A stretch of DNA of 64,000 nt, from contig NZ_CP137079.1 in the NCBI RefSeq assembly GCF_033170155.1, forward strand, positions 3,410,001-3,474,000, written 5' to 3'. The position numbers and the translations under genes are program-made. Under the pieces are notes generated by a model. The model saw only the letters and a list, made by a program, of their open reading frames with translations. It made no database searches and had not been told where the DNA came from. Position 1 is the stretch's first letter. The number at the start of each line of letters is the position of its first letter. Source of the stretch: Raineyella sp. W15-4. Lineage in GTDB: Bacteria > Actinomycetota > Actinomycetes > Propionibacteriales > Propionibacteriaceae. This document shows positions 16,843 through 25,614 of the stretch, piece after piece.

Positions 16843-17652
16843 TGAGTGATGGACCGCCGGCGAGTGGACCGCGAGTGGAACGTCGGAACACGCCAGGTGC
16901 TCCGACGCGAGATCCAGCAGATCGAGGTAGCCGGTCAGCGTCCACGCCGCCCGCCCGATGAACGCACCCCCCACCGCGGGGACGTCGAGGATGGCGGTCA
17001 GGTTCTGCCGGTTGACCGACCCCCCGTACAGGACCGACTCCAGCCGGTCGCCGAACCTCTCCGCGATCGTCGCCACCGTCGCGGCGATGTCCTCGGGCGT
17101 CGCCTCCCGGCCGTGGTCACCGATCGCCCAGATCGGCTCGTACGCGACGATCGGCGCCGGCCTCTGGTCCGGGGTGACGCCGGCCAGGGCGGACGACACC
17201 TGGGCGGTGACCACCTCGGCGGAGCGGCCGGCGGCGAAGTCCTCCGCAGACTCGCCCACGCAGACCAGCGGTCGCAGGCCCGCCCGCAGGGTCGCCAGCA
17301 CCTTCCGGTGGACCAGCTCGTCGGTGTCGCCGAACCAGGCCCGGCGCTCCGAGTGCCCGATCTCCACCAGGGTGGCCCCGGCGTCCGCGACCTGGTCGAC
17401 GGACAGTTCGCCGGTCCAGGCGCCCCGCTGCTCCCAGTGCGCGTTCTGGGCGCCGAGGAGGACGCCGGAGCCCGGCCGCAGCACTGCGCTCACCGCCGCC
17501 AGCGCGGTGGCCGGAGGGATGAGGAAGGGCTGGATCCCCGGCCACCCGGCGCCGGCCCGGGCCCGTAGGCCGGTGGCGTACGCCCGGGCGAACGCCAGCG
17601 AGCCGTTCATCTTCCAGCTGGTGCCGATCCAGGTGAGCGACCCGTCGGTCAT
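16822..17652 (-). CDS. lerI: Triosephosphate isomerase-like; probable L-erythrulose-1-phosphate isomerase
   Basis: TIM-barrel of 276 aa with all catalytic residues: Lys in TSWKMN (residue 14), His in EIGHSERR (about 98), Glu in AYEPIWAIG (about 171). The phosphate loop GGSVN is also present. The sequence differs from housekeeping TpiA (TSWKMN rather than NWKMN, and a C-terminal tail). In erythritol and apionate pathways this subfamily converts L-erythrulose 1-phosphate to D-erythrulose 4-phosphate. It is the last gene of the operon and overlaps the upstream rpiB-type gene by 4 bp (ATGA), so they are translationally coupled. Ordinary triosephosphate isomerase is the alternative. Confidence 0.85.
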   Translation of the reverse strand: MTDGSLTWIGTSWKMNGSLAFARAYATGLRARAGAGWPGIQPFLIPPATALAAVSAVLRPGSGVLLGAQNAHWEQRGAWTGELSVDQVADAGATLVEIGHSERRAWFGDTDELVHRKVLATLRAGLRPLVCVGESAEDFAAGRSAEVVTAQVSSALAGVTPDQRPAPIVAYEPIWAIGDHGREATPEDIAATVATIAERFGDRLESVLYGGSVNRQNLTAILDVPAVGGAFIGRAAWTLTGYLDLLDLASEHLACSDVPLAVHSPAVHHSVKLVDH

Positions 17653-18113
17653 CGCCCGCCCTCCGCCTCGTAGGCCGAGATCGCGTCGACCTTGGGCTTG
17701 GACCGGGAGGACGGATCGAAGGTGTAGTCGAGGAACTCCCCGGCCAGACGGCGGGCGAGCTCCGGGCCGATCACCCGGGCGCCGAGGCAGAGCACCTGGG
17801 CGGCGTTGGACAGCACCAGCCGCTCGACCGAGAAGCTGTCGTGTGCCGTGGAGGCCCGGATGCCGGGCACCTTGTTGGCGCTGATCGCCATCCCCATCCC
17901 CGTCCCGCAGACGAAGATGCCCCGGTCGGCCCGCCCCTCGGCGATGGCCCGGGCTCCGGCCACCCCCTCGTGCGGGTAGTCGATGTCCTCCCCCGGGCCG
18001 ACGCCCACGTCGATGACCTCGTCGACCCGCTCGTCGGCAGCCAGGTCGGCCTTGATCAGTTCCTTGTAGTCGAAGCCGGCGATGTCGGCCGCGACCACCA
18101 CCCGGTATCCCAT
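17649..18113 (-). CDS. derI: RpiB/LacAB-family isomerase; probable D-erythrulose-4-phosphate isomerase
   Basis: A 154-aa RpiB-fold protein with the usual catalytic segment CGTGMGMAISANKVPGIRAS and a conserved IDYPHEGV motif. In the four-carbon sugar pathways, this family turns D-erythrulose 4-phosphate into D-erythrose 4-phosphate, which enters the pentose phosphate pathway. ATG 18113 has GGAGGAC upstream. It lies between the kinase gene (32 bp upstream) and lerI (4-bp overlap). Ribose-5-phosphate isomerase B is the general family name, but the operon favours the erythrulose role. Confidence 0.85.
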   Translation of the reverse strand: MGYRVVVAADIAGFDYKELIKADLAADERVDEVIDVGVGPGEDIDYPHEGVAGARAIAEGRADRGIFVCGTGMGMAISANKVPGIRASTAHDSFSVERLVLSNAAQVLCLGARVIGPELARRLAGEFLDYTFDPSSRSKPKVDAISAYEAEGGR

Positions 18114-18145
18114 GATGTCCTCCTCGAGATTCGTATCTGTCGTTG

Positions 18146-19873
18146 TCAGTGGCCGGCGAGCAGCCGGCCGATCCCGGCCATCACCAGGGCGAACGACACC
18201 GCCCCCGGGTCCGGGGTGCCGATCGAGTCGTCGCCGTGGGTGCGGGCCCGGCCCAGCCGGGCCGGGATGAGCGCCGTACGGTCGGCGGCCTCGGTGGCCC
18301 GGTCCGCGGCCTCGGCCCAGGCCCGGGGCAGGTCCGGGTCGGCGGCGTACGCCTCGACGAGCCGCTCCACGAAGGGAGCGACGGCGTCGACCATGGTCTT
18401 GTCCCCGACGGTGGCGCCGCCCAGGTCCTGGATCGCCTGCCCGCCGGCGGCTACGGCTGCGATCAACTCGGCACCGTCGCGGGCCTCCTGGTCGCTGAGA
18501 CCGGCCGCGACCGTGCCGAGGGCGGCGCCCCACAGTGCGCCGGAAGTGCCGCCGGCCCCTTCCGCCCAGGCGGCGCCGGCCCGGGAGAGGACGGTCCGGG
18601 CGCCGGCGGCCTCGCCGAGGGCAGCCCGGCCGGCCCGGGCGGCCGCCGTCGAGCCGAGCACCATCCCCTGCCCGTGGTCGCCGTCCCCGGCGACCGCGTC
18701 GATCCGGCCCAGTTCGGCCTCGGCCCGCCGGGCGAGGTCGGCCACCGTGTCCAGCACGGTCGCGATGGCCTCCGCCTGGGCACGGGATTCCGCCGAGCCC
18801 TCGATCACCGGTGCCTCCGCGCGGTCCTCGGTGACGATCCGTCGGGTGGTCCCGGCCGGCACCGCGCCGCGGCGGAAGGCCGGGGTGTCGGCGGGGGCGG
18901 TCCACAGCTCCTCGAGCTCGGGGTCGAGGAACATCAGGGAGAGCGAGCAGCCGGCCATGTCCAGGCTGGTGACCTGTTCGCCGACCTCCGGCGCGACGAT
19001 GACGATGCCCCGTTCCGTCAGCAGGTCGGCGACCGAGCCGTAGAGCAGGAAGAGCTCCTCGTGCGTGGTGGCCCCCAGCCCGTTGAGCAGGACGGCAGCC
19101 CGCCGTTGGTAGCCGGCGCCGTCCTGCCCGGGGGTCGGTTCCTCGGCCAGCAGGGCGTCCACCAGGGTCCGGGCGATCTCCGTCGCCGGGACCAACGGTG
19201 CGGTGGACAGCCCCTGCTCGCCGTGGATGCCCAGGCCGAGGGCGTAGCCGCCGGCCGCCACCCCGAACAGTGGCTCCGGGGCTCCCGGCAGCGTGCAGCC
19301 GGTGAAGGCCACGCCCACCGAGCGGGTCCGGGCGTTGGCCCGCTCGGCGACGGCGGCGACCCCATCGAGGTCGAGCCCCGCCGCGGCGGCGGCCCCGGTG
19401 GCCTTGACGACCAGGAGATCCCCGGCGATACCGCGCCGCCCCCGCCACTCCTCGACCGGCCGGGAGGCCACGTCGTCGCTGATCGCGATCTCGCGCACGT
19501 CGGCGCCCTCGGCCCGGCGATGCACCGCCCCCTGCCCGAAGTGCAGCACGTCGCCGGCGTAGTTGCCGTAGAGCAGGACGGTGCCGCCGCCGTTGTCGGC
19601 CGCCCGGATCACCGCCTGCACCTGGGAGGCGGAGGGGGACGCGAACACGTTGCCACAGACGGCTCCGTGCGCCATCCCGGGGCCGACCCAGCCGGCGAAC
19701 GCGGGGTAGTGCCCCGAGCCGCCGCCGACGACGACCGAGACCTCGCCGGCGGGCGAGCCGGTCGCCCGGACGACGCCGCCGTGGACCGGCTGGACGTACG
19801 TCGGATGGGCGGCGACGAAGCCCCTCAGGCTGTCGGCGGCGAAGGTGGTGGGGTCATTGACGAGGTGGGTCAT
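18146..19873 (-). CDS. lerK: DhaK-DhaL fused kinase; probable L-erythrulose 1-kinase
   Basis: ATP-dependent dihydroxyacetone-kinase-type enzyme of 575 aa. The N-terminal DhaK domain (about 1-330) has GGGSGHYPAFAGWVGPGM and the substrate-binding histidine in GLGIHGEQGLST (about residue 220). The DhaL ATP domain (about 370-575) has VAGDGDHGQGM for Mg2+ binding and GGTSGALWG. Fused DhaKL proteins of this type phosphorylate L- or D-erythrulose in mycobacterial erythritol pathways. Here its neighbours ApnO, OiaC, RpiB and TIM indicate L-erythrulose. ATG 19873 follows the apnO stop by 33 bp. A role as glycerone kinase cannot be excluded. Confidence 0.85.
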   Translation of the reverse strand: MTHLVNDPTTFAADSLRGFVAAHPTYVQPVHGGVVRATGSPAGEVSVVVGGGSGHYPAFAGWVGPGMAHGAVCGNVFASPSASQVQAVIRAADNGGGTVLLYGNYAGDVLHFGQGAVHRRAEGADVREIAISDDVASRPVEEWRGRRGIAGDLLVVKATGAAAAAGLDLDGVAAVAERANARTRSVGVAFTGCTLPGAPEPLFGVAAGGYALGLGIHGEQGLSTAPLVPATEIARTLVDALLAEEPTPGQDGAGYQRRAAVLLNGLGATTHEELFLLYGSVADLLTERGIVIVAPEVGEQVTSLDMAGCSLSLMFLDPELEELWTAPADTPAFRRGAVPAGTTRRIVTEDRAEAPVIEGSAESRAQAEAIATVLDTVADLARRAEAELGRIDAVAGDGDHGQGMVLGSTAAARAGRAALGEAAGARTVLSRAGAAWAEGAGGTSGALWGAALGTVAAGLSDQEARDGAELIAAVAAGGQAIQDLGGATVGDKTMVDAVAPFVERLVEAYAADPDLPRAWAEAADRATEAADRTALIPARLGRARTHGDDSIGTPDPGAVSFALVMAGIGRLLAGH

Positions 19874-19906
19874 CGGGATCTCCTGGTGGCTGGCTGCGGC
19901 CGGTGG

Positions 19907-20797
19907 TCAGACCGCGGCCGGCTGCGGGGCGTGGACCTCGGGGTGGTGGTTGACAGCCTCGATGCCGAGCATCTTGCAGATCACGATCTCCAGGTCGTCG
20001 TCGTTGAAGATCCGCTCCCAGTCGTCCTTGATCAGCGCCTCCCGGCCGTAGTCCATCGCCAGCAGGCAGGCATCGGAGAACGGGTTGGAGCCGCGCAGGG
20101 CGTTGGTCAGCGCGATGTAGACGTGGCCGTAGAACATCGCCTTCACGGTGTCCTCGTCCATGTCGGTCTTCTCGACCGTGGTGTCCATCGCGTCCTTGAG
20201 GAACTGCCCGATCATGCAGCCGATGGTCTCGTTGAGGGTCGGCTCGAGGACGGCGAGATCGTGGACCGAGGCCCAGTAGACACCGTCGACGGGGCCGTAC
20301 ATCGTGGCGATGATCTCCTCGGCCACCGGCTTGATCGACTCGTCGCCCTGCTGCAGGGCGGCGACGGAGTTCTGCGCGGCGGCGATCCCGCCGAAGGTGT
20401 CGGCCCACTCCTCGGCGCTGGTCCGCTCGAGAAACACCGACGGGTGGGTCGGGTGGGCGACGACGTAGTCGAGGTCGGCGCGCAGGTAGAGCAGCCCGGC
20501 GTACGCGGCGGCCGGATCCAGGGTGAGCACCATCGACCCGCGCTTCTGCAGCGGCACGGTGGCGGTGGTGACGGCCTGCAGAGCGACGTCCGGCACGGCG
20601 TAGATGACGATGTCGGCGCCGGGCACGGCCTCCTCGTTCGGGGTCACCGCCAGGCCGGCGTCCCGCACCCGCTGCTGACCGGCCGGGCTGGTCTCGCAGT
20701 AGTACACGGTGTGGTCGGTACGCCGCAGGTTGTTCGACACGCGCTGGCCCATCTTGCCGCCGGCGCCGATCACTGCGATGGTCAGGTTCTCGGTCAT
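19907..20797 (-). CDS. apnO: PGDH_C-domain NAD(P)-binding protein; probable D-apionate oxidoisomerase
   Basis: A 296-aa protein with an N-terminal Rossmann fold (IAVIGAGGKMGQRVSNNL, residues ~6-23) and the C-terminal phosphogluconate-dehydrogenase-like domain. Segments such as VVAHPTHPSVFLE and MFYGHVYIALTNALRGSNPFSDACLLAMDYG are typical of ApnO. ApnO oxidises and rearranges D-apionate to 3-oxo-isoapionate. The start at 20797 is chosen because it gives a 4-bp ATGA overlap with the oiaC stop; an in-frame ATG at 20842 lies inside oiaC. The pairing with the adjacent TIM-barrel gene is what makes the apionate assignment persuasive. Confidence 0.82.
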   Translation of the reverse strand: MTENLTIAVIGAGGKMGQRVSNNLRRTDHTVYYCETSPAGQQRVRDAGLAVTPNEEAVPGADIVIYAVPDVALQAVTTATVPLQKRGSMVLTLDPAAAYAGLLYLRADLDYVVAHPTHPSVFLERTSAEEWADTFGGIAAAQNSVAALQQGDESIKPVAEEIIATMYGPVDGVYWASVHDLAVLEPTLNETIGCMIGQFLKDAMDTTVEKTDMDEDTVKAMFYGHVYIALTNALRGSNPFSDACLLAMDYGREALIKDDWERIFNDDDLEIVICKMLGIEAVNHHPEVHAPQPAAV

Positions 20798-21597
20798 GGT
20801 TGGATCCGTTCCCTTGCGTAGGTGAGTGTTCGTTCGGTCCATCGCCGTTCCTCGGCGATGGTGGTCTGTGGGTCGCCCTGCCAGACGAGCCAGTGCTCGA
20901 CGATCTGGTTGATGCCGCGCTCGACGGGGCGTACGGCGGCGAGTTCGTGGGCGTAGTCGAGGAGCCCCTCCCCCATCGGCGCCCCGGCGTAGCTGAACCC
21001 GACCCAGCCGGCCTGTCGACTGAAGGCGAAGTCCTTGACGTGCAGGTCGAGGGTGTACGGCGCGCAGCGGTCGATCACGTCGTCGGGATGCTCGAGCGCG
21101 GCGACGCAGTTGGCCGGGTCGAGGGCGATGCCGATCCGCGGGTGCTCGGCCCGTTCCACGATGTCGACCAGGGTGGCCGACGGCAGCTGTTCGTACGTCT
21201 CCAGGGCCAGGTCCACCTCGAGGGCGTCGAGGTCGCCGCGGAGGTCCCGCAGCGTCGACACCACCCGGTCGGTGCCCGGCTTCCCGGGACCGACCTGGAC
21301 CATCGACCGCAGCACGTGCGCCCCGAGCCGGTCACACCGGCGCAGGTAGCGGCGGAGGTGGTCCGGGTCCGTGCCGCGGGTGCCGAGCTCCAGCTCGACC
21401 CCCAGGTCCTCGGCCGTCGCCCGCAGGTCCCGCAGCCGCGCGTCGCCGTACGTCTCGAGGGCCGGATAGTCACAGATCTGGAAGACGTCGGCGTCCAGGT
21501 CGCGGGTGCGGTGCAGCATGCCCGGCAGGTCGATCGGGTCGGGGGCACGGTCCGACCACTCCCAGAAGAGGGCGTAGGTGCCGAGTCCGAGGCTCAC
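20794..21597 (-). CDS. oiaC: Sugar-phosphate isomerase/epimerase-type TIM barrel; probable 3-oxo-isoapionate decarboxylase
   Basis: A 267-aa xylose-isomerase-like TIM barrel (AP endonuclease 2 superfamily). Metal-ligand segments include LETYEQLP (Glu), IALDPANC (Asp), LDLHVKDF (His and Asp) and a C-terminal EHWLVWQ. In apiose pathways this family decarboxylates 3-oxo-isoapionate to L-erythrulose, the substrate of the kinase encoded downstream. GTG 21597 overlaps the MFS stop by 4 bp (GTGA), and the stop overlaps apnO by 4 bp, so all three are translationally coupled. Another isomerase or epimerase activity is the alternative. Confidence 0.78.
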   Translation of the reverse strand: MSLGLGTYALFWEWSDRAPDPIDLPGMLHRTRDLDADVFQICDYPALETYGDARLRDLRATAEDLGVELELGTRGTDPDHLRRYLRRCDRLGAHVLRSMVQVGPGKPGTDRVVSTLRDLRGDLDALEVDLALETYEQLPSATLVDIVERAEHPRIGIALDPANCVAALEHPDDVIDRCAPYTLDLHVKDFAFSRQAGWVGFSYAGAPMGEGLLDYAHELAAVRPVERGINQIVEHWLVWQGDPQTTIAEERRWTERTLTYARERIQP

Positions 21598-22964
21598 GCG
21601 AGGACCTTCCCCGCGGGCGCGTCGGTGTCGGTGGTGACGACACTGCCGCGCGAGGCCAGCAGCACCAGCAGGATCCCGGAGAGGATCATGAAGCCACCGA
21701 CGATGATCATCGGCACGAGGTAGCCGTTGGTCAGGTCGTGCACCCAGCCGGTGATGTAGCCGGCGGAGAAGCCGGCGAGGTTGCCGATGGTGTTGATCAG
21801 CGCGACGCCACCCGCCGCGGCGGCACCGGTGAGGAACTTGGTCGGCAGGGTCCAGAAGTTGGGCAGCACGGCGAAGATCGAGCAGGCGGTGACGGAGACG
21901 ATGGCGATGGTCAGCACCGGGTGGGAGGTGAACAGCGCCAGCGGGATGCTGATGCCGCCGACCACCGCCGGGACGACGATGTGCCAGGTCTGCAGACCGC
22001 GGGACTGTACGTCGCGCGACCACAGGTACATGACGACCGCGGCGATGACGTACGGCACGGCCGTGATCAAGCCCTGCAGCGACGGGGTCATCTCGCCCAG
22101 CTGCGCCTTGAACCCGGCGACGATGGTCGGCAGGAAGAAGCCGAGGGCGTAGAGGCCGTAGATGAAGCCGAAGTAGACGAAGGAGAGCACCCACACCCGG
22201 CCGGAGGCGAACATCTGGCGTACGCCGATCCGCTCGGTCTCCTCCTTGGCCCGCTCCTCCGAGGCGAGCGCACCGGTCAGCCAGTCCTGCTCGGCGGGGG
22301 TCAGCCAGGCCGCGTCCCGCGGCTTGTCCTTGAGGTAGAACCAGCACAGCACGCCGACGAGGATGGCCGGGGCGCCGACGAAGAGGTACATCACCCGCCA
22401 GCCCTCGAGGCCCCACAGGCCGTGCAGCTGGATCAGGGCACCGGCCAGCGGTGCACCGATCGCGGTGGTCAGCGGCTGGGCGAGGTAGAAGAGCATCAGC
22501 ACCCGGGGACGGTGCTTGGCCGGCACCCACATGGACAGGAAGAGGATGGCGCCGGGGAAGAAGCCGGCCTCCATGACGCCGAGGAGGAACCGCAGCCAGT
22601 AGAGCTGGCCGGCCGTCTGCACCCAGGTGAAGAGCACCGCGACGATGCCCCAGGAGACCATGATCCGGGCCAGCCACTTGCGGGCCCCGAACCGGTGCAG
22701 GGCCAGGTTCGAGGGGATCTCCAGGATGATGTAGCCGATGAAGAAGACGCCCGAGGCGAAGCCGAACTGGGCGGCGGTCATCGCCAGATCCGTCCGCATC
22801 CCGTTCGGCGCAGCGAAGGAAATGGCGGTCCGGTCGAGGTAGTTGATGAAGAACATCAGTGCCACGAAGGGCACCAGTCGGAACGACACCTTGCGAACAA
22901 CCGATCGCTCCAGGACATCGGCTTCGCTCCGATGAGCCGCCGTAGCGGCCTGTGCAGAATCCAC
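21594..22964 (-). CDS. MFS transporter, anion:cation symporter family; probable D-apionate importer
   Basis: A 456-aa, 12-segment major-facilitator protein. The N-terminal segment RLVPFVALMFFINYLDRTAISFA is diagnostic of the ACS family (hexuronate, galactonate and tartrate symporters). That family imports sugar acids, so D-apionate or a related acid is expected. The GTG at 22964 is preferred to the longer frame from 23033: GAAGGA sits 6 bp upstream, and the extra residues are not transporter-like. It is the first gene of the operon, directly downstream of the palindromic operator at 23059-23074. Confidence 0.87.
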   Translation of the reverse strand: MDSAQAATAAHRSEADVLERSVVRKVSFRLVPFVALMFFINYLDRTAISFAAPNGMRTDLAMTAAQFGFASGVFFIGYIILEIPSNLALHRFGARKWLARIMVSWGIVAVLFTWVQTAGQLYWLRFLLGVMEAGFFPGAILFLSMWVPAKHRPRVLMLFYLAQPLTTAIGAPLAGALIQLHGLWGLEGWRVMYLFVGAPAILVGVLCWFYLKDKPRDAAWLTPAEQDWLTGALASEERAKEETERIGVRQMFASGRVWVLSFVYFGFIYGLYALGFFLPTIVAGFKAQLGEMTPSLQGLITAVPYVIAAVVMYLWSRDVQSRGLQTWHIVVPAVVGGISIPLALFTSHPVLTIAIVSVTACSIFAVLPNFWTLPTKFLTGAAAAGGVALINTIGNLAGFSAGYITGWVHDLTNGYLVPMIIVGGFMILSGILLVLLASRGSVVTTDTDAPAGKVLA

Positions 22965-23035
22965 ATTGACTCCTTCAGGGACACCGGGCCGCGACGCTGG
23001 GGGCCCGGTCGCCGACAACCCTGTCGACGACACCC

Positions 23036-23074
23036 ATCATGGAACGTCCGAACAGATTGGTCAACCGGTTGACC
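23036..23074 (-). promoter_or_regulatory. Promoter and 16-bp palindromic operator of the apionate operon
   Basis: GGTCAACCGGTTGACC (23059-23074) is a perfect palindrome. Read leftward it contains the -35 box TTGACC, followed after 17 bp by the -10 CATGAT (complement of 23036-23041), 72 bp before the MFS start. A palindrome over the -35 next to a divergent FadR-type gene is the textbook layout for repression relieved by a pathway intermediate. Confidence 0.75.
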
Positions 23075-23169
23075 TGTTGGGTGAGCTGTTTCACACGCGT
23101 GCCGGTGATCCGGGCTCACGCACGGCCCGGCGGCGCGATGTCGTCGGCTTCGGCTCGTAGCATGGGCCC

Positions 23170-23901
23170 ATGTCGACGCCGGAGCCCCGTATCGCCCTGG
23201 AGACGACCGAACCGGCGATGATCCGCGGCGCGTCCTTCGCCGCCCAGACCGCCCAGGCCCTGCTGACCCGGCTGACCTCGGCGGACTTCGCTGTCGGCGA
23301 ACGCCTCCCCAGTGAGCGGACCCTTGCCCAGGAGCTCGGGGTGGGACGGTCAGCCGTACGGGAGGCGTTGGCCGCCCTGGAGATCCTCGGCATCGTCGAG
23401 ATCCGGCCGGGTTCCGGCACCTATCTGCGGGACACCACTTCCGAGTTGCTGCCGCGTACCCTCCAGTGGGGGATCCTGCTCAACGCCGACCGGATCGACG
23501 AGTTGCTGTCGGTGCGCCGGGCGCTGGAGATCCATGCCGTACGCCTGGCGACGGACCGGTTCAGCCCCGACCACGAGCGGGCGCTGCGGCAGGCCCTCGA
23601 GGCGCAGGAACGCACCCTCGGGGAGGAGGCGTTCGTCGAGGCCGACCTGCGCTTCCACGTCGCCCTGGCCGACGCCGCCGAGAACGCCACCCTGATGGAG
23701 CTCCTCGGGACCATCCGGGCGCTGCTGCGGATCTGGATGGAGCACCACATCCAGGACAGGGAGCAGATGCGGACGGCCTTCCTCGAGCACCGGCAGATCC
23801 TCGAGGCGATGGCTCGGGGCGACGCCGACACCGCGGTGGCCCGGATGAACCGGCACATGGACACCGCCGACGCCCGGCTCCGGGCGGCGGCACGGGGCTG
23901 A
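23170..23901 (+). CDS. GntR-family regulator, FadR subfamily (FCD domain)
   Basis: A 243-aa regulator. The N-terminal winged helix (LPSERTLAQELGVGRSAVREALAALEILGIVEIRPGSGTYL, about residues 41-83) is followed by the all-helical FCD effector domain. Its metal-site residues are visible in DLRFHVALADAAEN, FLEHRQILEAM and NRHM. It is divergent from the apionate operon, with the palindrome between them, so it is the probable local repressor, sensing apionate or an intermediate. ATG 23170 is 6 bp after TAGCAT (23158-23163), suggesting a leaderless mRNA. Confidence 0.9.
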   Translation: MSTPEPRIALETTEPAMIRGASFAAQTAQALLTRLTSADFAVGERLPSERTLAQELGVGRSAVREALAALEILGIVEIRPGSGTYLRDTTSELLPRTLQWGILLNADRIDELLSVRRALEIHAVRLATDRFSPDHERALRQALEAQERTLGEEAFVEADLRFHVALADAAENATLMELLGTIRALLRIWMEHHIQDREQMRTAFLEHRQILEAMARGDADTAVARMNRHMDTADARLRAAARG

Positions 23902-23908
23902 TCTGCCC

Positions 23909-25594
23909 TCAGAACCCGCCGAGCCCCCGTACCCGCAGCTCCTCGGCGACCGCCGCCGGGATCCCGGCCTGGGCGGCCAGCCGGGGCCAGGCCCGGCGGA
24001 GCACCTGGCGGACGTCGCGGACGTCGAGACGGCCGAGCACCGCCAGTGGCGCGCCCGAGGGGGTGGCAGGGCAGTCGAGCAGCAGGTCGGCCCACTCCTC
24101 CGCCGGCAGTCCCCGCCAGGCCGCCAGCCGGGCCCGGACGTCCGCCGGGTCCACCCCGGGGTCGGCCGCGACCGCCGCCAGGGCCTGGTCGAGCCCGGCG
24201 ACGAATGCCGGATGGTCGTCGGCGAGCCGGGCGAGATCCGGCGGGGCGTCGGTCCAGCCGGCGAGCCAGGAGACCACCGCGGCGTGGACGACCGGGCTCC
24301 ATTCCTCGGTCAGCACCCGCCATTCGTACGCGTCGAGCGGGCTCTCCAGCCCGGCCAGCGCGGAGGCCAGCTTGCGGTCGGCGACCACCGGCCGGTAGTC
24401 GGCGGCATCGCGGCTCAGCGGCCGGGCGACGAGGCGGACGAGGTTGCGGGAGTCCATCGTGGCGCAGATCACCCGCTGGGCCCGTGCCTGGGTCTCCGGG
24501 TCGCCCTGCACCGGCCCGAACCAGGCGAACATCGGCTCGGTCAGCGCGGGGACGGCGGTCCACAGGGTGCGGTACGGGAGCCGGCGGCGGGCCCGGACCA
24601 CCTCGGCGAGCCGGGCCATCGCGTGCGGGCCGGCGAGCAGCCGGGCGAACACCGACGGGCCCACCTCGTCGGCGAGGAGGTCCAGGCCGCGCTCGTCGAG
24701 CGGGAGCGCCGGGTCGACGATCAGCGCGTCCAGGCCGGCGACGAACGCGTCGGCCCCGGGGGCGTCCGCCGCGCGCTCCGGATGGTCCAGGTAGCTGCGC
24801 AGCAGCGCCCGGGCCCGGTCGTCCACCGGCACCGGGCCGCGATCGAGGTCGACGATCGGCGCGGGCCCCCGGTCGAAGTCGAGGACCGTGCCGGCTGGCC
24901 CAGGTCGTCCGAAGGCGTCCGGTTCCGGGGCCTCGGTCGCCGAGAACGGCGGGACGACCACCCCCACCCCCGGCCCGCCGGTCTCCGCCGGGTCGTCCGG
25001 TTGGGCGACGAAGGTGGACCACCACAGGTCCGCCGCGACCTTCCGCGGCAGGGCGTGGGCCAGCGCCGACAGGGTCTCCACCCCGCCGGCCCGGTCCGAG
25101 GTGCGCAGCAACAGCGGCGTACGGTCCGCGAGATGGCCCAGCAGCAGGGCGAGCAGGTCGGCCGGCGCCCCGCCCGGTTCGGGCCGGGTCCGCCGGGCGG
25201 GCAGGCCGAGCACCTCCAGGGTGCCGGCGACGGGCTGTTCCTCGCGGCGTTGGAGCACCCCATCGCGGGCCAGCTCGAGCAGGTCGTGGGCGCCCTGGCG
25301 GCCGGTGGGGTCCAGCAGACAGTGGGCGGTGAAGGTGCCCGGACGGCCGACCCGGCCGAGGTAGACCTTGGAGACCAGCAGCGTGCCGTGGTCGGTGGGC
25401 CGGGCCTCGAGGCCGCAGGGTGGTTCGGTGCCGCGCATCACCTCGGCGTCGGAGCCGCGCGGCAGGAACGACCGCGCCGCGTCCGGCAGCCACGGCTGCC
25501 CATCCGCCACCGGCCAGCCGACGGAGGCGCCGAGCACCCCCAGCCCGTTGCTGGTCGGGCCCCAGCCGATCACGGCCTGCTGGATCTCAGCCAT
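23909..25594 (-). CDS. GTPase-associated protein 1 (GAP1)-like protein
   Basis: A 561-aa protein with no enzymatic motif that I recognise. The N-terminal segment (IQQAVIGWGPTSNGLGVLGASVGWP) and the following KVYLGRVGRPGTFTAHCLLDPTG resemble the GAP1 N-terminal domains. An Asp/Ala/Leu-rich middle and C-terminal part follows. GAP1 proteins are core partners of bacterial double-GTPase systems predicted to act in biological conflict. ATG 25594 has GGGAGGT upstream and lies 20 bp after the GTPase stop, so it is the last gene of the four-gene unit. The gene ends 7 bp from the convergent fadR-type gene. Function is inferred wholly from the partner gene and family resemblance. Confidence 0.65.
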   Translation of the reverse strand: MAEIQQAVIGWGPTSNGLGVLGASVGWPVADGQPWLPDAARSFLPRGSDAEVMRGTEPPCGLEARPTDHGTLLVSKVYLGRVGRPGTFTAHCLLDPTGRQGAHDLLELARDGVLQRREEQPVAGTLEVLGLPARRTRPEPGGAPADLLALLLGHLADRTPLLLRTSDRAGGVETLSALAHALPRKVAADLWWSTFVAQPDDPAETGGPGVGVVVPPFSATEAPEPDAFGRPGPAGTVLDFDRGPAPIVDLDRGPVPVDDRARALLRSYLDHPERAADAPGADAFVAGLDALIVDPALPLDERGLDLLADEVGPSVFARLLAGPHAMARLAEVVRARRRLPYRTLWTAVPALTEPMFAWFGPVQGDPETQARAQRVICATMDSRNLVRLVARPLSRDAADYRPVVADRKLASALAGLESPLDAYEWRVLTEEWSPVVHAAVVSWLAGWTDAPPDLARLADDHPAFVAGLDQALAAVAADPGVDPADVRARLAAWRGLPAEEWADLLLDCPATPSGAPLAVLGRLDVRDVRQVLRRAWPRLAAQAGIPAAVAEELRVRGLGGF

Positions 25595-25614
25595 CCGGGC
25601 ACCTCCCGCGGCGG

